A stretch of DNA of 64,000 bases from Microbispora hainanensis (GTDB lineage Bacteria > Actinomycetota > Actinomycetes > Streptosporangiales > Streptosporangiaceae): the NCBI RefSeq assembly GCF_036186745.1, contig NZ_CP108086.1:5828001-5892000 (forward strand), given 5' to 3'. The notes under the pieces are model-generated. The model worked only from the letters and a program-made list of their open reading frames with translations, was not told the DNA's origin and did not search any database. Shown here piece by piece: positions 1 through 7,813 of the stretch (position 1 is the first letter of the stretch; each line of letters begins with the position of its first letter). Position numbers and translations under genes: made by a program.

Positions 1-888
1 GGTGTGGGCGATGTTGTTCCTGCGCCAGGCGATCTCCCGTAGCCTCGTACGGACGCCGTCCGCGGTGATCGGACTCCTGGCGTCCTGTGCGGTCAGGACC
101 TCGGCGACCTTCACCCAGAGGTTCACCGTGCTGACGTACGCGAACCCTTCCTTGATCTTCTCTGGATTCTGAAAGGTCATGAAGGAGAAATGCTTCTCCA
201 GGTGGGCGCCGAAGGTCTCCCCGAGAGGTTCGTCGTGATGGTGAATCCTCTCGAACAGCTCGACGGGGATGCTCAGATTGCTGAACTTGGGAGGACGGCG
301 CGCTTCCGGGTTCAGGGCCAGAGCAAGGGCCCGGTCGACGATCTCGCGTGTGACCCAGTGGTCGAGGGCCGCCACGGCTTGGGTCCAGGCCGCGCGGTAG
401 AGGTCGGTGACGTCGAAGGAGCCGACCGCGAGTCGTTCCAGGTTGCGGCCCCCGTCCACGAGTTGGCGGGCATACTGGAGGTTCTGCTGAAACTGCTCGA
501 AGGCGGCAGGAATCGGATCAGGCGGAGGCGTGGTCCCGGGACGGTCATGTGGCCTCGGCGGCAATCGTCTCGCGCGGTATTGGCGCACCAATTCCCGATA
601 GAGTTCGGTGCCCTCGAAGTCATCGAGCGCGCGGATTCCCGCTTCGGTGATCGCCCAGCCGTTCCGCTTGGTCATCCAGCCGATCGATGCGGCCTCGCCC
701 GTGCGAAAGCCCAGTTGCGCCCACCACCGCGCCTGGCCGTGGGCGTTGGGCCCCCGGAGCTCCGCAGGAATCGTCACTCTGCTTTCGACTTCCTTGCGAA
801 CTTCTTCGGGCCGCAGTGGCCGTCCGGCTTCACGTAGAAGCTCGAACGCGGCACGGAGAACGGGAGAGATCCGATCGGCATAGGCCAT
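1..888 (-). CDS. Winged-helix (Mrr N-terminal-like) plus HEPN-domain protein, C-terminus beyond window
   Basis: A stop-free frame of 296 codons starts at ATG 888 after an AGGAA-type ribosome site and runs off the left edge, so the C-terminus and stop are not seen. Residues 1-105 look like a winged helix of the Mrr N-terminal kind, with helix VLRAAFELL and a wing around GWMTKRNGWAITEAGIRAL. A proline-rich linker (about 115-135) follows. Residues 150-296 look like a helical HEPN domain: ALDHWVTREIVDRAL in an early helix and RNNIAH at 290-295, which fits the R-x(4-6)-H ribonuclease motif of that superfamily. HEPN proteins are often RNases in phage defence or RNA processing. The role here is inferred from fold only and the substrate is unknown. 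A non-catalytic HEPN is possible. The missing neighbour to the left would help decide. Confidence 0.75.
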   Translation of the reverse strand, partial: MAYADRISPVLRAAFELLREAGRPLRPEEVRKEVESRVTIPAELRGPNAHGQARWWAQLGFRTGEAASIGWMTKRNGWAITEAGIRALDDFEGTELYRELVRQYRARRLPPRPHDRPGTTPPPDPIPAAFEQFQQNLQYARQLVDGGRNLERLAVGSFDVTDLYRAAWTQAVAALDHWVTREIVDRALALALNPEARRPPKFSNLSIPVELFERIHHHDEPLGETFGAHLEKHFSFMTFQNPEKIKEGFAYVSTVNLWVKVAEVLTAQDARSPITADGVRTRLREIAWRRNNIAHT

Positions 889-1048
889 GGGGGATTCCTG
901 CCTTTCGACTATCGCCTCGGCAGGATAAACAAGGGCGCGGTCGAAATCCCTTGTCTTACGTAACCCCGCACACCTCCGTACGGCGGGTGGAACGGGGACG
1001 TCCGGGTAGGAAGGGGAGCCGGGGCCGGGGAGCGTGGGGAAGCGGCCG

Positions 1049-2023
1049 ATGACGACGGCGTTCATCCTTTGGGGAGGCGGCAGCCTGGGGGCCGCGCAGG
1101 TCGGCATGCTCCGCGCGCTCACCGCTCACGGGATCCGCGCCGACATGGTGGTGGGCGCCTCGATCGGGGCGCTCAACGGCGCCTATTACGCCGCGCGGCC
1201 CGACGCCGCGGGTGCGGAGGAACTGGCGCGGCTGTGGCTGTCGGTGAGCAGCCACGACGTGTATCCGGTGAGCGGGCCCGACGTGCTCCGTACGCTGGCC
1301 GGAAACCTTCCCCTTCATCCTCTCCGGGGAGCCCTGCAGGCGCTGGGTGTGCCCAACTACACGTTCCCGCTCAACCCTGCCACGCTGGTCGCGGCGCTGC
1401 TGGGCCGTCGCAACTACCTGTTCGAGAACTCCTCCCTGCGGCGGTTCCTCGAACGCATCCTGCCGATCCGCGCCCTGGAGGAGACGCTGGTTCCGCTGGA
1501 GGTGCTGACCGCGGACGTGCGGACGGGGCGGCCGGTGATCCTTTCGCGGGGGCCCGCGTTGCCGGCCCTGCTGGCCAGCACCGCGATCCCTGCCCTGTAT
1601 CCCACCGTGACGATCGGCGACCACGTGCTCATGGACGGCGGTGTCGCCGATCTGACCACGCTGGACTACGCGGTGGACGCGGGGGCCGACGAGGCGTACC
1701 TGCTGGCGCCCGGGTTCTCCTGCCACCTGCCGGCCGCGCCGTCGACGGCGATCGCCATGGCCCTGCACGGCTACAACCTGCTGAGCGAGCAGCGCATCAG
1801 CGCCTCGATCAGGCATAACAAGCGGCGGACCCGCCTGCACGTGCTGCCGCCGCTGTGCCCGGTCGAGGTGCTGCCCGTCGACTTCCGCGGTACGGCCGAC
1901 ATGATCGACCGAGCTACCCTGTCGACCGCCCATTGGCTGGAGCGGCGCGAACCGGATCCCCGCCTCGCCCGCCCGCTCGGCCCTCCGCATGGCGAGCACC
2001 ACCGGCGGCGCGGGCCGGGCTGA
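1049..2023 (+). CDS. Patatin-like phospholipase
   Basis: A predicted 324-residue serine lipid acyl hydrolase of the patatin family. The glycine-rich oxyanion loop GGGSLG is at residues 9-14, the nucleophile elbow GASIG places the catalytic serine at 38, and the DGG motif places the catalytic aspartate near 196, so the Ser-Asp dyad is complete. ATG 1049 is preferred because GGGGAAG lies about 8 bases upstream; a GTG at 1034 in the same frame would add five residues. No signal peptide or membrane segment is evident, so it is probably cytosolic. The last 30 residues are Arg/Pro-rich and probably disordered. It stands alone, convergent with the Nudix gene, and the gap between them is filled by a tandem repeat. 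The lipid substrate cannot be told from sequence. Confidence 0.9.
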   Translation: MTTAFILWGGGSLGAAQVGMLRALTAHGIRADMVVGASIGALNGAYYAARPDAAGAEELARLWLSVSSHDVYPVSGPDVLRTLAGNLPLHPLRGALQALGVPNYTFPLNPATLVAALLGRRNYLFENSSLRRFLERILPIRALEETLVPLEVLTADVRTGRPVILSRGPALPALLASTAIPALYPTVTIGDHVLMDGGVADLTTLDYAVDAGADEAYLLAPGFSCHLPAAPSTAIAMALHGYNLLSEQRISASIRHNKRRTRLHVLPPLCPVEVLPVDFRGTADMIDRATLSTAHWLERREPDPRLARPLGPPHGEHHRRRGPG

Positions 2024-2035
2024 CCCGGTTGCGGC

Positions 2036-2137
2036 GTTCAGGGAGAGAAGACGTTCAGGGAGAGAAGACGTTCAGGGAGAGAACACGTTCAGGGAGAGAA
2101 CACGTTCAGGGAGAGAAGACGATCAGGGAGAGAAGCG
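2036..2137. repeat. Six tandem 17 bp repeats between convergent genes
   Basis: Six head-to-tail copies of GTTCAGGGAGAGAAGAC begin at 2036, 2053, 2070, 2087, 2104 and 2121. Copies 3 and 4 end in AACAC rather than AAGAC; copy 6 starts GATC and ends AAGCG. The array fills the space between the patatin stop (2021-2023) and the stop of the convergent Nudix gene (2139-2141). The unit is not a multiple of three and lies outside both reading frames. There are no unique spacers, so it is not a CRISPR array. The sense strand is purine-rich. Confidence 0.95.
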
Positions 2138-2138
2138 G

Positions 2139-2654
2139 TCACGACCAGAGTTCGAACGGCTCGCTGAGCTTCTCCCCGGCCAGGAAGCCGGTCAGCAACC
2201 GGGGAAGACTGCGGGGATAGAACAGTTCGGAGCTGGCCACCACCTCGGGGATCGGCCACCAGCGGAAGTCGAAGTAGTCCTCGCGCTCGTAGTCCAGGCG
2301 CCCGGTCTCGTCGATCAGGTCGCCCGCGTGGTCAAGGCGCACCTCGACCACGACCTCATGCTGGAGATGCCGCCGGTCGCGGTGCCGGAACGTGGAGGTA
2401 CGGCGCCAGTTCGGCGGCCCGACCTGTTCGGGGGAGATGATGATGCCGGTCTCCTCGCGCAGTTCCCGCACCGCGGTTTCCCGGTAGGTCTCGCCCTCGT
2501 CGATGCCGCCTCCGGGCAGTTCCCACCACTGGTCGAGCTCCGGCGCGGTCGGTTCGTGCGTGTGGAAGAGCAGGATGCGGTCGTCGATGTCGCGAAGCAC
2601 GATGCGAACCGCGTCACGCTCGAAGATCGGCAAGTCCCGGGGGATCTCGACCAT
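2139..2654 (-). CDS. Nudix hydrolase
   Basis: A predicted 171-residue Nudix pyrophosphohydrolase that cleaves a nucleoside diphosphate linked to another group. The Nudix box is complete: GGGIDEGETYRETAVRELRE followed by ETGI carries the conserved G, E, RE and EE metal-binding positions. The flanking WWELPGGG and the late aromatic stretch EDYFDFRWWPIPE are usual for the fold. The start at 2654 (MVEIPRDLP) is chosen because an AAAGG site sits 7 bases upstream; an in-frame ATG at 2717 would add 21 residues with no family character. It stands alone and converges on the patatin gene across the 17 bp repeat array. Substrate unknown. Confidence 0.88.
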   Translation of the reverse strand: MVEIPRDLPIFERDAVRIVLRDIDDRILLFHTHEPTAPELDQWWELPGGGIDEGETYRETAVRELREETGIIISPEQVGPPNWRRTSTFRHRDRRHLQHEVVVEVRLDHAGDLIDETGRLDYEREDYFDFRWWPIPEVVASSELFYPRSLPRLLTGFLAGEKLSEPFELWS

Positions 2655-2820
2655 GAGCAGACCTTTCGTCTCGGAAGTGCCGGCCAAACGCCGTGGGGCC
2701 GCCATGGCCCGATCCACGCACCGACGGTCTCCGGCTCCCCGCTTGCAGGGCAGGGTACGGTGATCGTCCCGCGGACGCGCCGCGAACGTCGTAGAGGTCC
2801 GACGTGAACCTCGCGGAGAT

Positions 2821-2851
2821 GCGGACCACCCCCCGCCTGGGCAAGTACGAT
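2821..2851 (+). promoter_or_regulatory. Leaderless promoter of the DUF4916 gene
   Basis: GCGGACC (2821-2827) and TACGAT (2846-2851) are 18 bases apart and resemble -35 and -10 elements. GTG 2858 follows the -10 by six bases with no ribosome site, so transcription probably starts at or next to the start codon. The same GCGGACC-N18-TANNNT layout occurs before the ArsR-type gene at 5140. Confidence 0.5.
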
Positions 2852-2857
2852 CGAGCC

Positions 2858-3394
2858 GTGACCGAAATGACCGAAACGACGCCAGGCTGGCTCGCTCCCG
2901 ACGAGATCGAATCGGTGCGGGGCCGGATGCCGATCCTGTACGTGGACGCCGTGCCGGTGCGCGTGGACGACACGGGCACCGTGACCCGCGTCGGCCTGCT
3001 GCTGCGGATCGGCGCCGACGGCACCGTGAGCCGGGCGCTGGTGTCCGGGCGGGTGTACTACCACGAGCGCATCCGCGACGCGCTCCTGCGCCACCTGGAG
3101 AAGGATCTCGGCCCGGTCGCGCTGCCGAGCGTGCCGGTCTCGCCGACGCCGTTCACGGTGGCGGAGTACTTCCCCACCCCTGGGGTCACGCCGTTCCACG
3201 ATCCGCGCCAGCATGCGGTCTCCCTGGCGTACATCGTCCCGGTGCGCGGAGACTGCCGGCCCCGGCAGGACGCGCTGGACCTGGAGTGGTTCACGCCCGA
3301 GGAGGCCGCCTCTCCGATCGTGCAGCAGGAGATGACCGGCGGCCAGGGCGTGCTGCTCAAGCAGGCGCTCGCCTACGTCGGCCGCCTCACCTGA
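2858..3394 (+). CDS. DUF4916 Nudix-like protein
   Basis: A predicted 178-residue protein of the actinobacterial DUF4916 family, which has a Nudix-like fold without the classical Nudix box. Family marks are GWLAPDEIESVRGRMPILYVD near the N-terminus (with a one-residue variation common in the family), RALVSGRVYYHERIRDALLR, HLEKDLGP and PFTVAEYFP. The catalytic GX5EX7REUXEEXGU pattern is absent, so hydrolase activity is uncertain. I chose GTG 2858 because a -10-like TACGAT ends six bases upstream, which suggests a leaderless message. In-frame starts at 2804 and 2867 exist; the former adds residues unlike the family. The last 22 bases overlap the decayed ADP-ribosylglycohydrolase on the other strand. 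Confidence 0.8.
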   Translation: MTEMTETTPGWLAPDEIESVRGRMPILYVDAVPVRVDDTGTVTRVGLLLRIGADGTVSRALVSGRVYYHERIRDALLRHLEKDLGPVALPSVPVSPTPFTVAEYFPTPGVTPFHDPRQHAVSLAYIVPVRGDCRPRQDALDLEWFTPEEAASPIVQQEMTGGQGVLLKQALAYVGRLT

Positions 3395-3720
3395 TCCGAG
3401 ATCACGTCGTAGAGGTCCTTGCCCTGCGGCCAGGGCCAGTCCGCCGTCTCCGGGCGGAGACCGGCCGGCACCTCGGCCCAGCCGGGCAGCGGTTCCGTGC
3501 GGCGTAGCCAGTCGCGCGGCAGTCCGCCGAAGCCGCGGTCGAAGTCGTGGTGCGCGGCGAACGAAGCCGCCAGTGCGTCCTGGTCGATCGTGCCCCGGCC
3601 GGCCAGAAGCCGGTAGACAGGGCAGGCCATCTCCGTGTCGTCGGTCCACTGCCACGGCCCGGGCGGCAGGGTGCGGGTGGCGGGACGCTCGTCGTCGCGC
3701 GCCCTCAGCCGGACGCCGTA
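3373..3720 (-). pseudogene. ADP-ribosylglycohydrolase remnant
   Basis: A minus-strand frame ending at the stop at 3373-3375 contains LPPGPWQWTDDTEMA, then IDQDALAASFAAHHDFDRGFG, which are N-terminal marks of ADP-ribosylglycohydrolases including the metal-binding TDDTE stretch. These run directly into GLPRDWLRRTEPLPGW, which looks like the C-terminal end of the same family. About 110 residues remain of a family near 300. The conserved N-terminal start with the GDALG loop and the whole central helical core with the second metal site are missing. No good start codon precedes it; upstream the frame overlaps the end of the MFS gene. I read it as a gene collapsed by internal deletion. The exact left limit of homology is approximate. 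Confidence 0.65.
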
Positions 3721-4910
3721 CGGCTCGGCATGGTGATCCGCGGTGTGGCGCGGCGGCGCAGTGACAGGAGGTGGCGGGTCAGGGCGAGCGCGGCGAGCAG
3801 TGCGAGGAGCGCGCACACGCCCCGCCATCCGGCCACGCTCCAGACGCGGACCCCGAGCCAGGACCCCGCGCTGCCGCCGAGGTAGGCGCAGGTCATGTAG
3901 GCGGTGTTGAGCCTGCCGCGGGCGTCGGGACGCACGGCGTAGACCCGGGCCTGGTTGGCGACCATGCCACACTGCATCGCGACGTCGAGCACCAGCGTGC
4001 CGAGGGTCAGCGCGGCCAGGCCCGCCGCGCCGCCGAGCGACCCGGCGGCGAGGACCGCCGCAGAGACGAGGACACCCAGCATGCAGACGAGGTTCACCGG
4101 ATCGGGCCCCACGCGGTCCACCATGCGGCCGGCGACGGGGGTGCACAGCATCGTCGCCGCGCCGACCAGGGCGAGCAACCCCACGGCCTGGGCGCCCAGG
4201 CCGTACGCCGGGCCGGTGAGCAGGAGGGCCAGGCAGGTCCAGACGGCGGAGAACCCGGCGAAGACGGCCGCCTGATAGAAGCAGGAGCGGCGCAGCTCGG
4301 GCTCGGCGCGCAGCAGGCGCAGCGGTTCGGCCAGGAGCGCCGGATAACGACGGCGGGTGGACGCGGCCGTGAGCGGCACCGTGACGGCCAGGCTCGCGGC
4401 GAGGAGCAGCGCCAGGGCCGCGGCCACGAGGTACGGCGCCCGCCAGCCCAGCCATTCGCCGAGGGTTCCGCTGAAGGTGCGGGCCAGCAGCATGCCGCCG
4501 GTCGATCCGCTCAGCAGTGTGCCGATCACCGCTCCCCGGCGGTCGGCCGCCACGAGACCGGCCGCCAGCGGGCCGGCGACCTGCGCGGCCACGGTGGTGA
4601 GGCCGACCAGGGCGCTAGCGGCGACGAGCGGCGGCAGGGCTGGCGCGCAGCCCGCGGCGAGCAGGCCGAGACCGGTGAGCACGAGCAGGGTCACGAGGAA
4701 GGGGCGGTGCGGGAAGCGGTCGCCGAGCGGCACCAGCAGCACGATCCCGGCCGTGTAGCCGGCCTGGGTCGCGGTCACCACCAGGGCGCCCGCGTCGGGA
4801 GGCAGGTGCAGCCCGGCGGCGACGAGCGGTGCGATCGCCTGCGGGAAGTAGATGTTGCCCACGGCGACCGCGCAGGTGAGGGTCACGATCGCGAGCGTGC
4901 GGCGGCTCAT
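3705..4910 (-). CDS. MFS transporter, DHA1-like drug-efflux type
   Basis: A predicted 401-residue major facilitator with about 12 hydrophobic segments. The start MSRRTLAIVTLTCAVAVGNIYF leads straight into helix 1, and GDRFPHRP after helix 2 fits the conserved loop (motif A). The start at 4910 is chosen because an upstream ATG at 4958 only adds a polar stretch (MGAGASSRASRTGG) of doubtful reality. Transporters of this type use proton exchange to export drugs or sugars; the substrate is not evident. It is transcribed away from the ArsR-type gene at 5140, and the shared 229 bp gap suggests that regulator controls it. Downstream on the same strand is the ADP-ribosylglycohydrolase remnant. Confidence 0.88.
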   Translation of the reverse strand: MSRRTLAIVTLTCAVAVGNIYFPQAIAPLVAAGLHLPPDAGALVVTATQAGYTAGIVLLVPLGDRFPHRPFLVTLLVLTGLGLLAAGCAPALPPLVAASALVGLTTVAAQVAGPLAAGLVAADRRGAVIGTLLSGSTGGMLLARTFSGTLGEWLGWRAPYLVAAALALLLAASLAVTVPLTAASTRRRYPALLAEPLRLLRAEPELRRSCFYQAAVFAGFSAVWTCLALLLTGPAYGLGAQAVGLLALVGAATMLCTPVAGRMVDRVGPDPVNLVCMLGVLVSAAVLAAGSLGGAAGLAALTLGTLVLDVAMQCGMVANQARVYAVRPDARGRLNTAYMTCAYLGGSAGSWLGVRVWSVAGWRGVCALLALLAALALTRHLLSLRRRATPRITMPSRTASG

Positions 4911-5100
4911 GCGCCGGCCCCCGGTCCGCGACGCGCGGGACGAGGCCCCGGCTCCCATCCGTCCACCCGTCCCGCCGGGCGCAGGGGCACTCCGGAGCAG
5001 AGAGCGAGTCTGCGTGCCGGGGCCCGGGTCGTGTCACCGGCGGCGTCGATCGCCGTGGGTCGTTCGAGGAATGCGTTGATCACGGACGGAAGTCCACACT

Positions 5101-5131
5101 GCGGACCTTTCGCCGCAAACAGATGTAGCGT
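5101..5131 (+). promoter_or_regulatory. Leaderless promoter of the ArsR-type gene
   Basis: GCGGACC (5101-5107) and TAGCGT (5126-5131) are separated by 18 bases and end eight bases before ATG 5140. No ribosome site lies in between, so the message is probably leaderless. The spacing and the -35-like heptamer are the same as before the DUF4916 gene. Confidence 0.45.
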
Positions 5132-5139
5132 GGGGCTTA

Positions 5140-6126
5140 ATGATCAGTTTCGAGCTCGGGGTCGAGGACCTCGCCGACACGAGATTCGCCCTCTCGCCGC
5201 TGACCGAGACGGTGCTCAGCCTGCGGGTGCTGCGCGACCCGGGGCTGTCGGCGGCGCTGCTCCCGTGGCGCAGGTCCGTGCTCGGCAGGCTCGGCACGCT
5301 CGACACGGATCTGCTGACGGCGCTGGTGGCGGAGAGGTTCACCGTCCCCGACTTCCTGACTCCGAGGCCGGCGACCTTCGCCCCCGAATTCGCGGAGGAG
5401 CTGGCGGTGGTCCGCCGGACCCCTCCCGGCCTGGTACGCCGCGACCTGGCGGCCACGCACGCGCCTGCCCCGCTCCCCGAGCGGCTGCGTGACGCCGCCG
5501 CCGACGGCGACGCGCCGGTCGTACGGCTCCGGGACGCGATCTGCGACCTCCTGGAGCGCTACTGGGAGATCGCCGTACGGCCGATGTGGCCGCAGATGCG
5601 GCTGGTGCTGGAAGCCGACATGACCTATCGGGCGCGGCAGCTGGCCGTGGGCGGCGCCCGGCTGCTGTTCGCGGGCATGCACCCGAACCTGCGCTGGGAC
5701 GACGGGGTGCTGCACATCGACAAGATGATCAGCAGCTTCCGTGTCGCGGCGGCCGGCCGGGGCCTGCTGCTCGTGCCCTCCGTGTTCGCGCACAAGCCCG
5801 CGCCCCCGGTCCTCCCGGAGGAGCCTCCGACGCTGGTCTATCCCAGCCGTGGCGTGGCGACGCTGTGGCACCGGGCGCCCGTCGCGGACGAGGCCGCGCT
5901 CGTGTCGCTTCTCGGTGCGCCGCGGACGAGGCTGCTCGGCCTCCTCGGCGAGCCGCTGCCCACCGTCGAGATCGCCCGCCGGCTCCGGGTGACCCCGAGC
6001 GCCGTGTCCCAGCACCTGCGCGTGCTGTACGCCACGGGCCTGGTCACCCGGGCCCGCGACGGACGGCAGGTGCTCTATCGGCGCAGCTCCCTGGGCGACC
6101 GGCTGACCGGCGCCGCGTCGGACTGA
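5140..6126 (+). CDS. ArsR/SmtB-type transcriptional regulator with DUF5937-like N-terminal domain
   Basis: A predicted 328-residue DNA-binding regulator. The C-terminal winged helix (about 255-320) contains TVEIARRLRVTPSAVSQHLR, then LYATGLVTRARDGRQVLYRR, the usual ArsR recognition helix and wing. The N-terminal 240 residues match the layout of the DUF5937 domain found in actinobacterial regulators of this size, beginning MISFELGVEDLADTRFALSP. No metal-binding cysteine pair is visible in the recognition helix, so a metal sensor is unlikely; a small-molecule ligand is more probable. It is divergent from the MFS exporter and probably represses it, though this is inferred from position only. It is convergent with the alkaline phosphatase across the 15 bp repeat array. 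Confidence 0.88.
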   Translation: MISFELGVEDLADTRFALSPLTETVLSLRVLRDPGLSAALLPWRRSVLGRLGTLDTDLLTALVAERFTVPDFLTPRPATFAPEFAEELAVVRRTPPGLVRRDLAATHAPAPLPERLRDAAADGDAPVVRLRDAICDLLERYWEIAVRPMWPQMRLVLEADMTYRARQLAVGGARLLFAGMHPNLRWDDGVLHIDKMISSFRVAAAGRGLLLVPSVFAHKPAPPVLPEEPPTLVYPSRGVATLWHRAPVADEAALVSLLGAPRTRLLGLLGEPLPTVEIARRLRVTPSAVSQHLRVLYATGLVTRARDGRQVLYRRSSLGDRLTGAASD

Positions 6127-6185
6127 GCACGGTCCGGCTGACCCGGGCCGGGATGAGCAGGATCCGGTTGGGCTGCTTCCGAACA

Positions 6186-6256
6186 GGCGGGGTCCGAATA
6201 GGCGGGGTCCGAACAGGCGGGGTCCGAACAGGCGGGGTCCGAATAGGCGGGGTCCG
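6186..6256. repeat. Tandem 15 bp repeats between convergent genes
   Basis: Four full copies of GGCGGGGTCCGAA(C/T)A start at 6186, 6201, 6216 and 6231 and are followed by an 11-base partial copy at 6246. The third base from the end alternates T, C, C, T. The array lies after the ArsR-type stop (6124-6126) and before the end of the convergent phosphatase gene. It is unrelated in sequence to the array at 2036 but occupies the same kind of site. Confidence 0.93.
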
Positions 6257-6325
6257 CCGGGGGAGAAGCGGCCTGGCCGATCCGCGTACCGCCGCCGGCA
6301 GGGGCGGCGGCACGACGAACGGCGT

Positions 6326-7612
6326 CTAGTGACGCGAGGTCAGCACCTTCGAAAGCACCGTGTGCACGTACGTGTTGGGGTGCTTGCCGGTGAAGAGCTT
6401 GGACAGGGGACCCTCGGCCGTGACCGGCACGTCCACGCCGGTGTGCCCGGTGGTGGTCCAGTCCATCGTGAACGTGAGGTTGCTGCCGTGGATCTTGAAC
6501 GGACCGTCCTCGGTCGACAGGCCGGTGCCGCTCTCGTCCTCGGTGTCTGAGGGGTCCTCCACGGTGAGGCCGCCGCAGTCGTGGTCACCGGTGATGACGA
6601 GAAGCGTGTCGGGGTGCGCGGCGACGTACGCCTTGGCGACCTTGACGGCCTTCTCCAGGGACGCCATGGCCTGGAGCACGCGGGAGCCGTTGTTCTCGTG
6701 GGCGAACTCGTCGATGCCCTCTTCCTCGACGAACAGGAAGAAGCCCTTCTTGTTCGTGCTGAGGGTGTCGAGGGCCTTCTTGGTCATGGTGGCCAGGTCC
6801 ACGACCGGGGAGTAGATGTCGCCCTGGCCCTCCGGCCGCTGCTGGAACATCTCCTCGTTGCTGAACAGGCCCAGCAGCTTGCCGCGCTTGGCCCGGGCGA
6901 GCTCCTTGGCGCTGGAGACGTACTGGTAGCCCTCGCGCTCGGCCTTCTTGATCAGGTTGCCCTTGGTGCCCTTGCTGGCCTCGTCGGGGTCCTCGGCGGG
7001 CTTGTCGGGGAACGCGCCGGGCGTGCCCGCAGGGAGCCACCAGTCCTCGCCGCCGCCGAGGATGACGTCCGGCTTGCTGACCTCCAGGTACTGCCGCGCG
7101 ATCTCGTCCTGAGCGCCGCGGTCGGCGGTCTGGGAGAACCACGCGGCGGGGCTGGCGTCGGTCACCTGAGCGGTGGTGACGAGGCCGGTGGACTTGCCCG
7201 CCGCCTTGGCCTGCTTGCCCAGGATCGGCAGCGGCTTGCCCTTGGCGTCGACGCTGATGGCGCCGTTGTAGGTCTTGGTCCCCGTCGCCCAGGCGGTGGC
7301 CGCCGCGGCGGAGTCGGTGATGGCGGTCTTGGGGTCGTGCGGGCTGGTGCTCAGCTGCCCGGAGACCGGGAGCTTGTCCATGGCGAGCTGCCCGTCGAGA
7401 CCGGCCAGGTGCAGCCGCGCTGCCTCACGATGAGCCGCGGACATGCCGTCGCCGTTGATGAAGATCACGCTGCGCGCCCGGCCGCCGTCGTGGTGGTGAG
7501 AGGCGGCGTTCGCGGGCAGGGCGGGATTGAGGACCGCGCCGGCGACCGCCGCCGTGGCCACGGTCGTCGCAGGCACAAGCAGCCGCAGCAGACGCTTGCG
7601 GGAGGAACCCAT
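6326..7612 (-). CDS. Secreted alkaline phosphatase (PhoA family)
   Basis: A predicted 428-residue exported phosphomonoesterase. The N-terminus (MGSSRKRLLRLLVPATTV, then a hydrophobic run to PALPANAAS) is a signal peptide with an AxA-type cleavage site near residue 37. Active-site features are present: Asp55 in NGDGM, the nucleophile in TDSAAAATAWATG (Asp100-Ser101), EEEGIDEFAH for metal binding, GDHDCGG and the late TTGHTGVDVP histidine. These fit the two-zinc, one-magnesium site of the family. It should release phosphate from organic esters outside the cell. It stands alone, facing the GT/sulfotransferase pair across 200 bp. A GTTCACC heptamer (complement of 7678-7684) lies upstream, but I could not establish a PHO box. 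Confidence 0.93.
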   Translation of the reverse strand: MGSSRKRLLRLLVPATTVATAAVAGAVLNPALPANAASHHHDGGRARSVIFINGDGMSAAHREAARLHLAGLDGQLAMDKLPVSGQLSTSPHDPKTAITDSAAAATAWATGTKTYNGAISVDAKGKPLPILGKQAKAAGKSTGLVTTAQVTDASPAAWFSQTADRGAQDEIARQYLEVSKPDVILGGGEDWWLPAGTPGAFPDKPAEDPDEASKGTKGNLIKKAEREGYQYVSSAKELARAKRGKLLGLFSNEEMFQQRPEGQGDIYSPVVDLATMTKKALDTLSTNKKGFFLFVEEEGIDEFAHENNGSRVLQAMASLEKAVKVAKAYVAAHPDTLLVITGDHDCGGLTVEDPSDTEDESGTGLSTEDGPFKIHGSNLTFTMDWTTTGHTGVDVPVTAEGPLSKLFTGKHPNTYVHTVLSKVLTSRH

Positions 7613-7813
7613 GTAAAACCCCCAGGTGGGTATCTGATTACCAAGACGGGGATGTTACGGGCGTGAATCCACCACAAGGTGAACGTGGCGTGGCCTTATC
7701 TCTAACCATGCCGGGCAAGGTCCCTCACCGACCGCGATCTCCTTACGCGGCGCCGGTCCTGTCTCGTCGCGCTCGCGTGCCGCGCCGGGGCCGGCGGGAC
7801 GGCGCGAGCCGGG

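Noticed and set aside
190..837. A plus-strand 215-codon frame at the left edge
   Set aside because: The opposite strand carries an uninterrupted 296-codon frame with winged-helix and HEPN motifs and a ribosome site, which is the better gene.
3771..5492. A 573-codon plus-strand frame opposite the MFS gene
   Set aside because: The composition (Gly, Arg, Glu, His) is that of a shadow frame; the minus strand encodes a clear 12-helix transporter.
2036..6256. Short repeats suggestive of a CRISPR array
   Set aside because: Units are directly adjacent without unique spacers, and no cas gene is present.
7661..7690. PHO box upstream of the alkaline phosphatase
   Set aside because: One GTTCACC heptamer (complement of 7678-7684) is present, and a looser ATTCACG is 16 bases away, but the 11-base spacing of known PHO boxes is not met.
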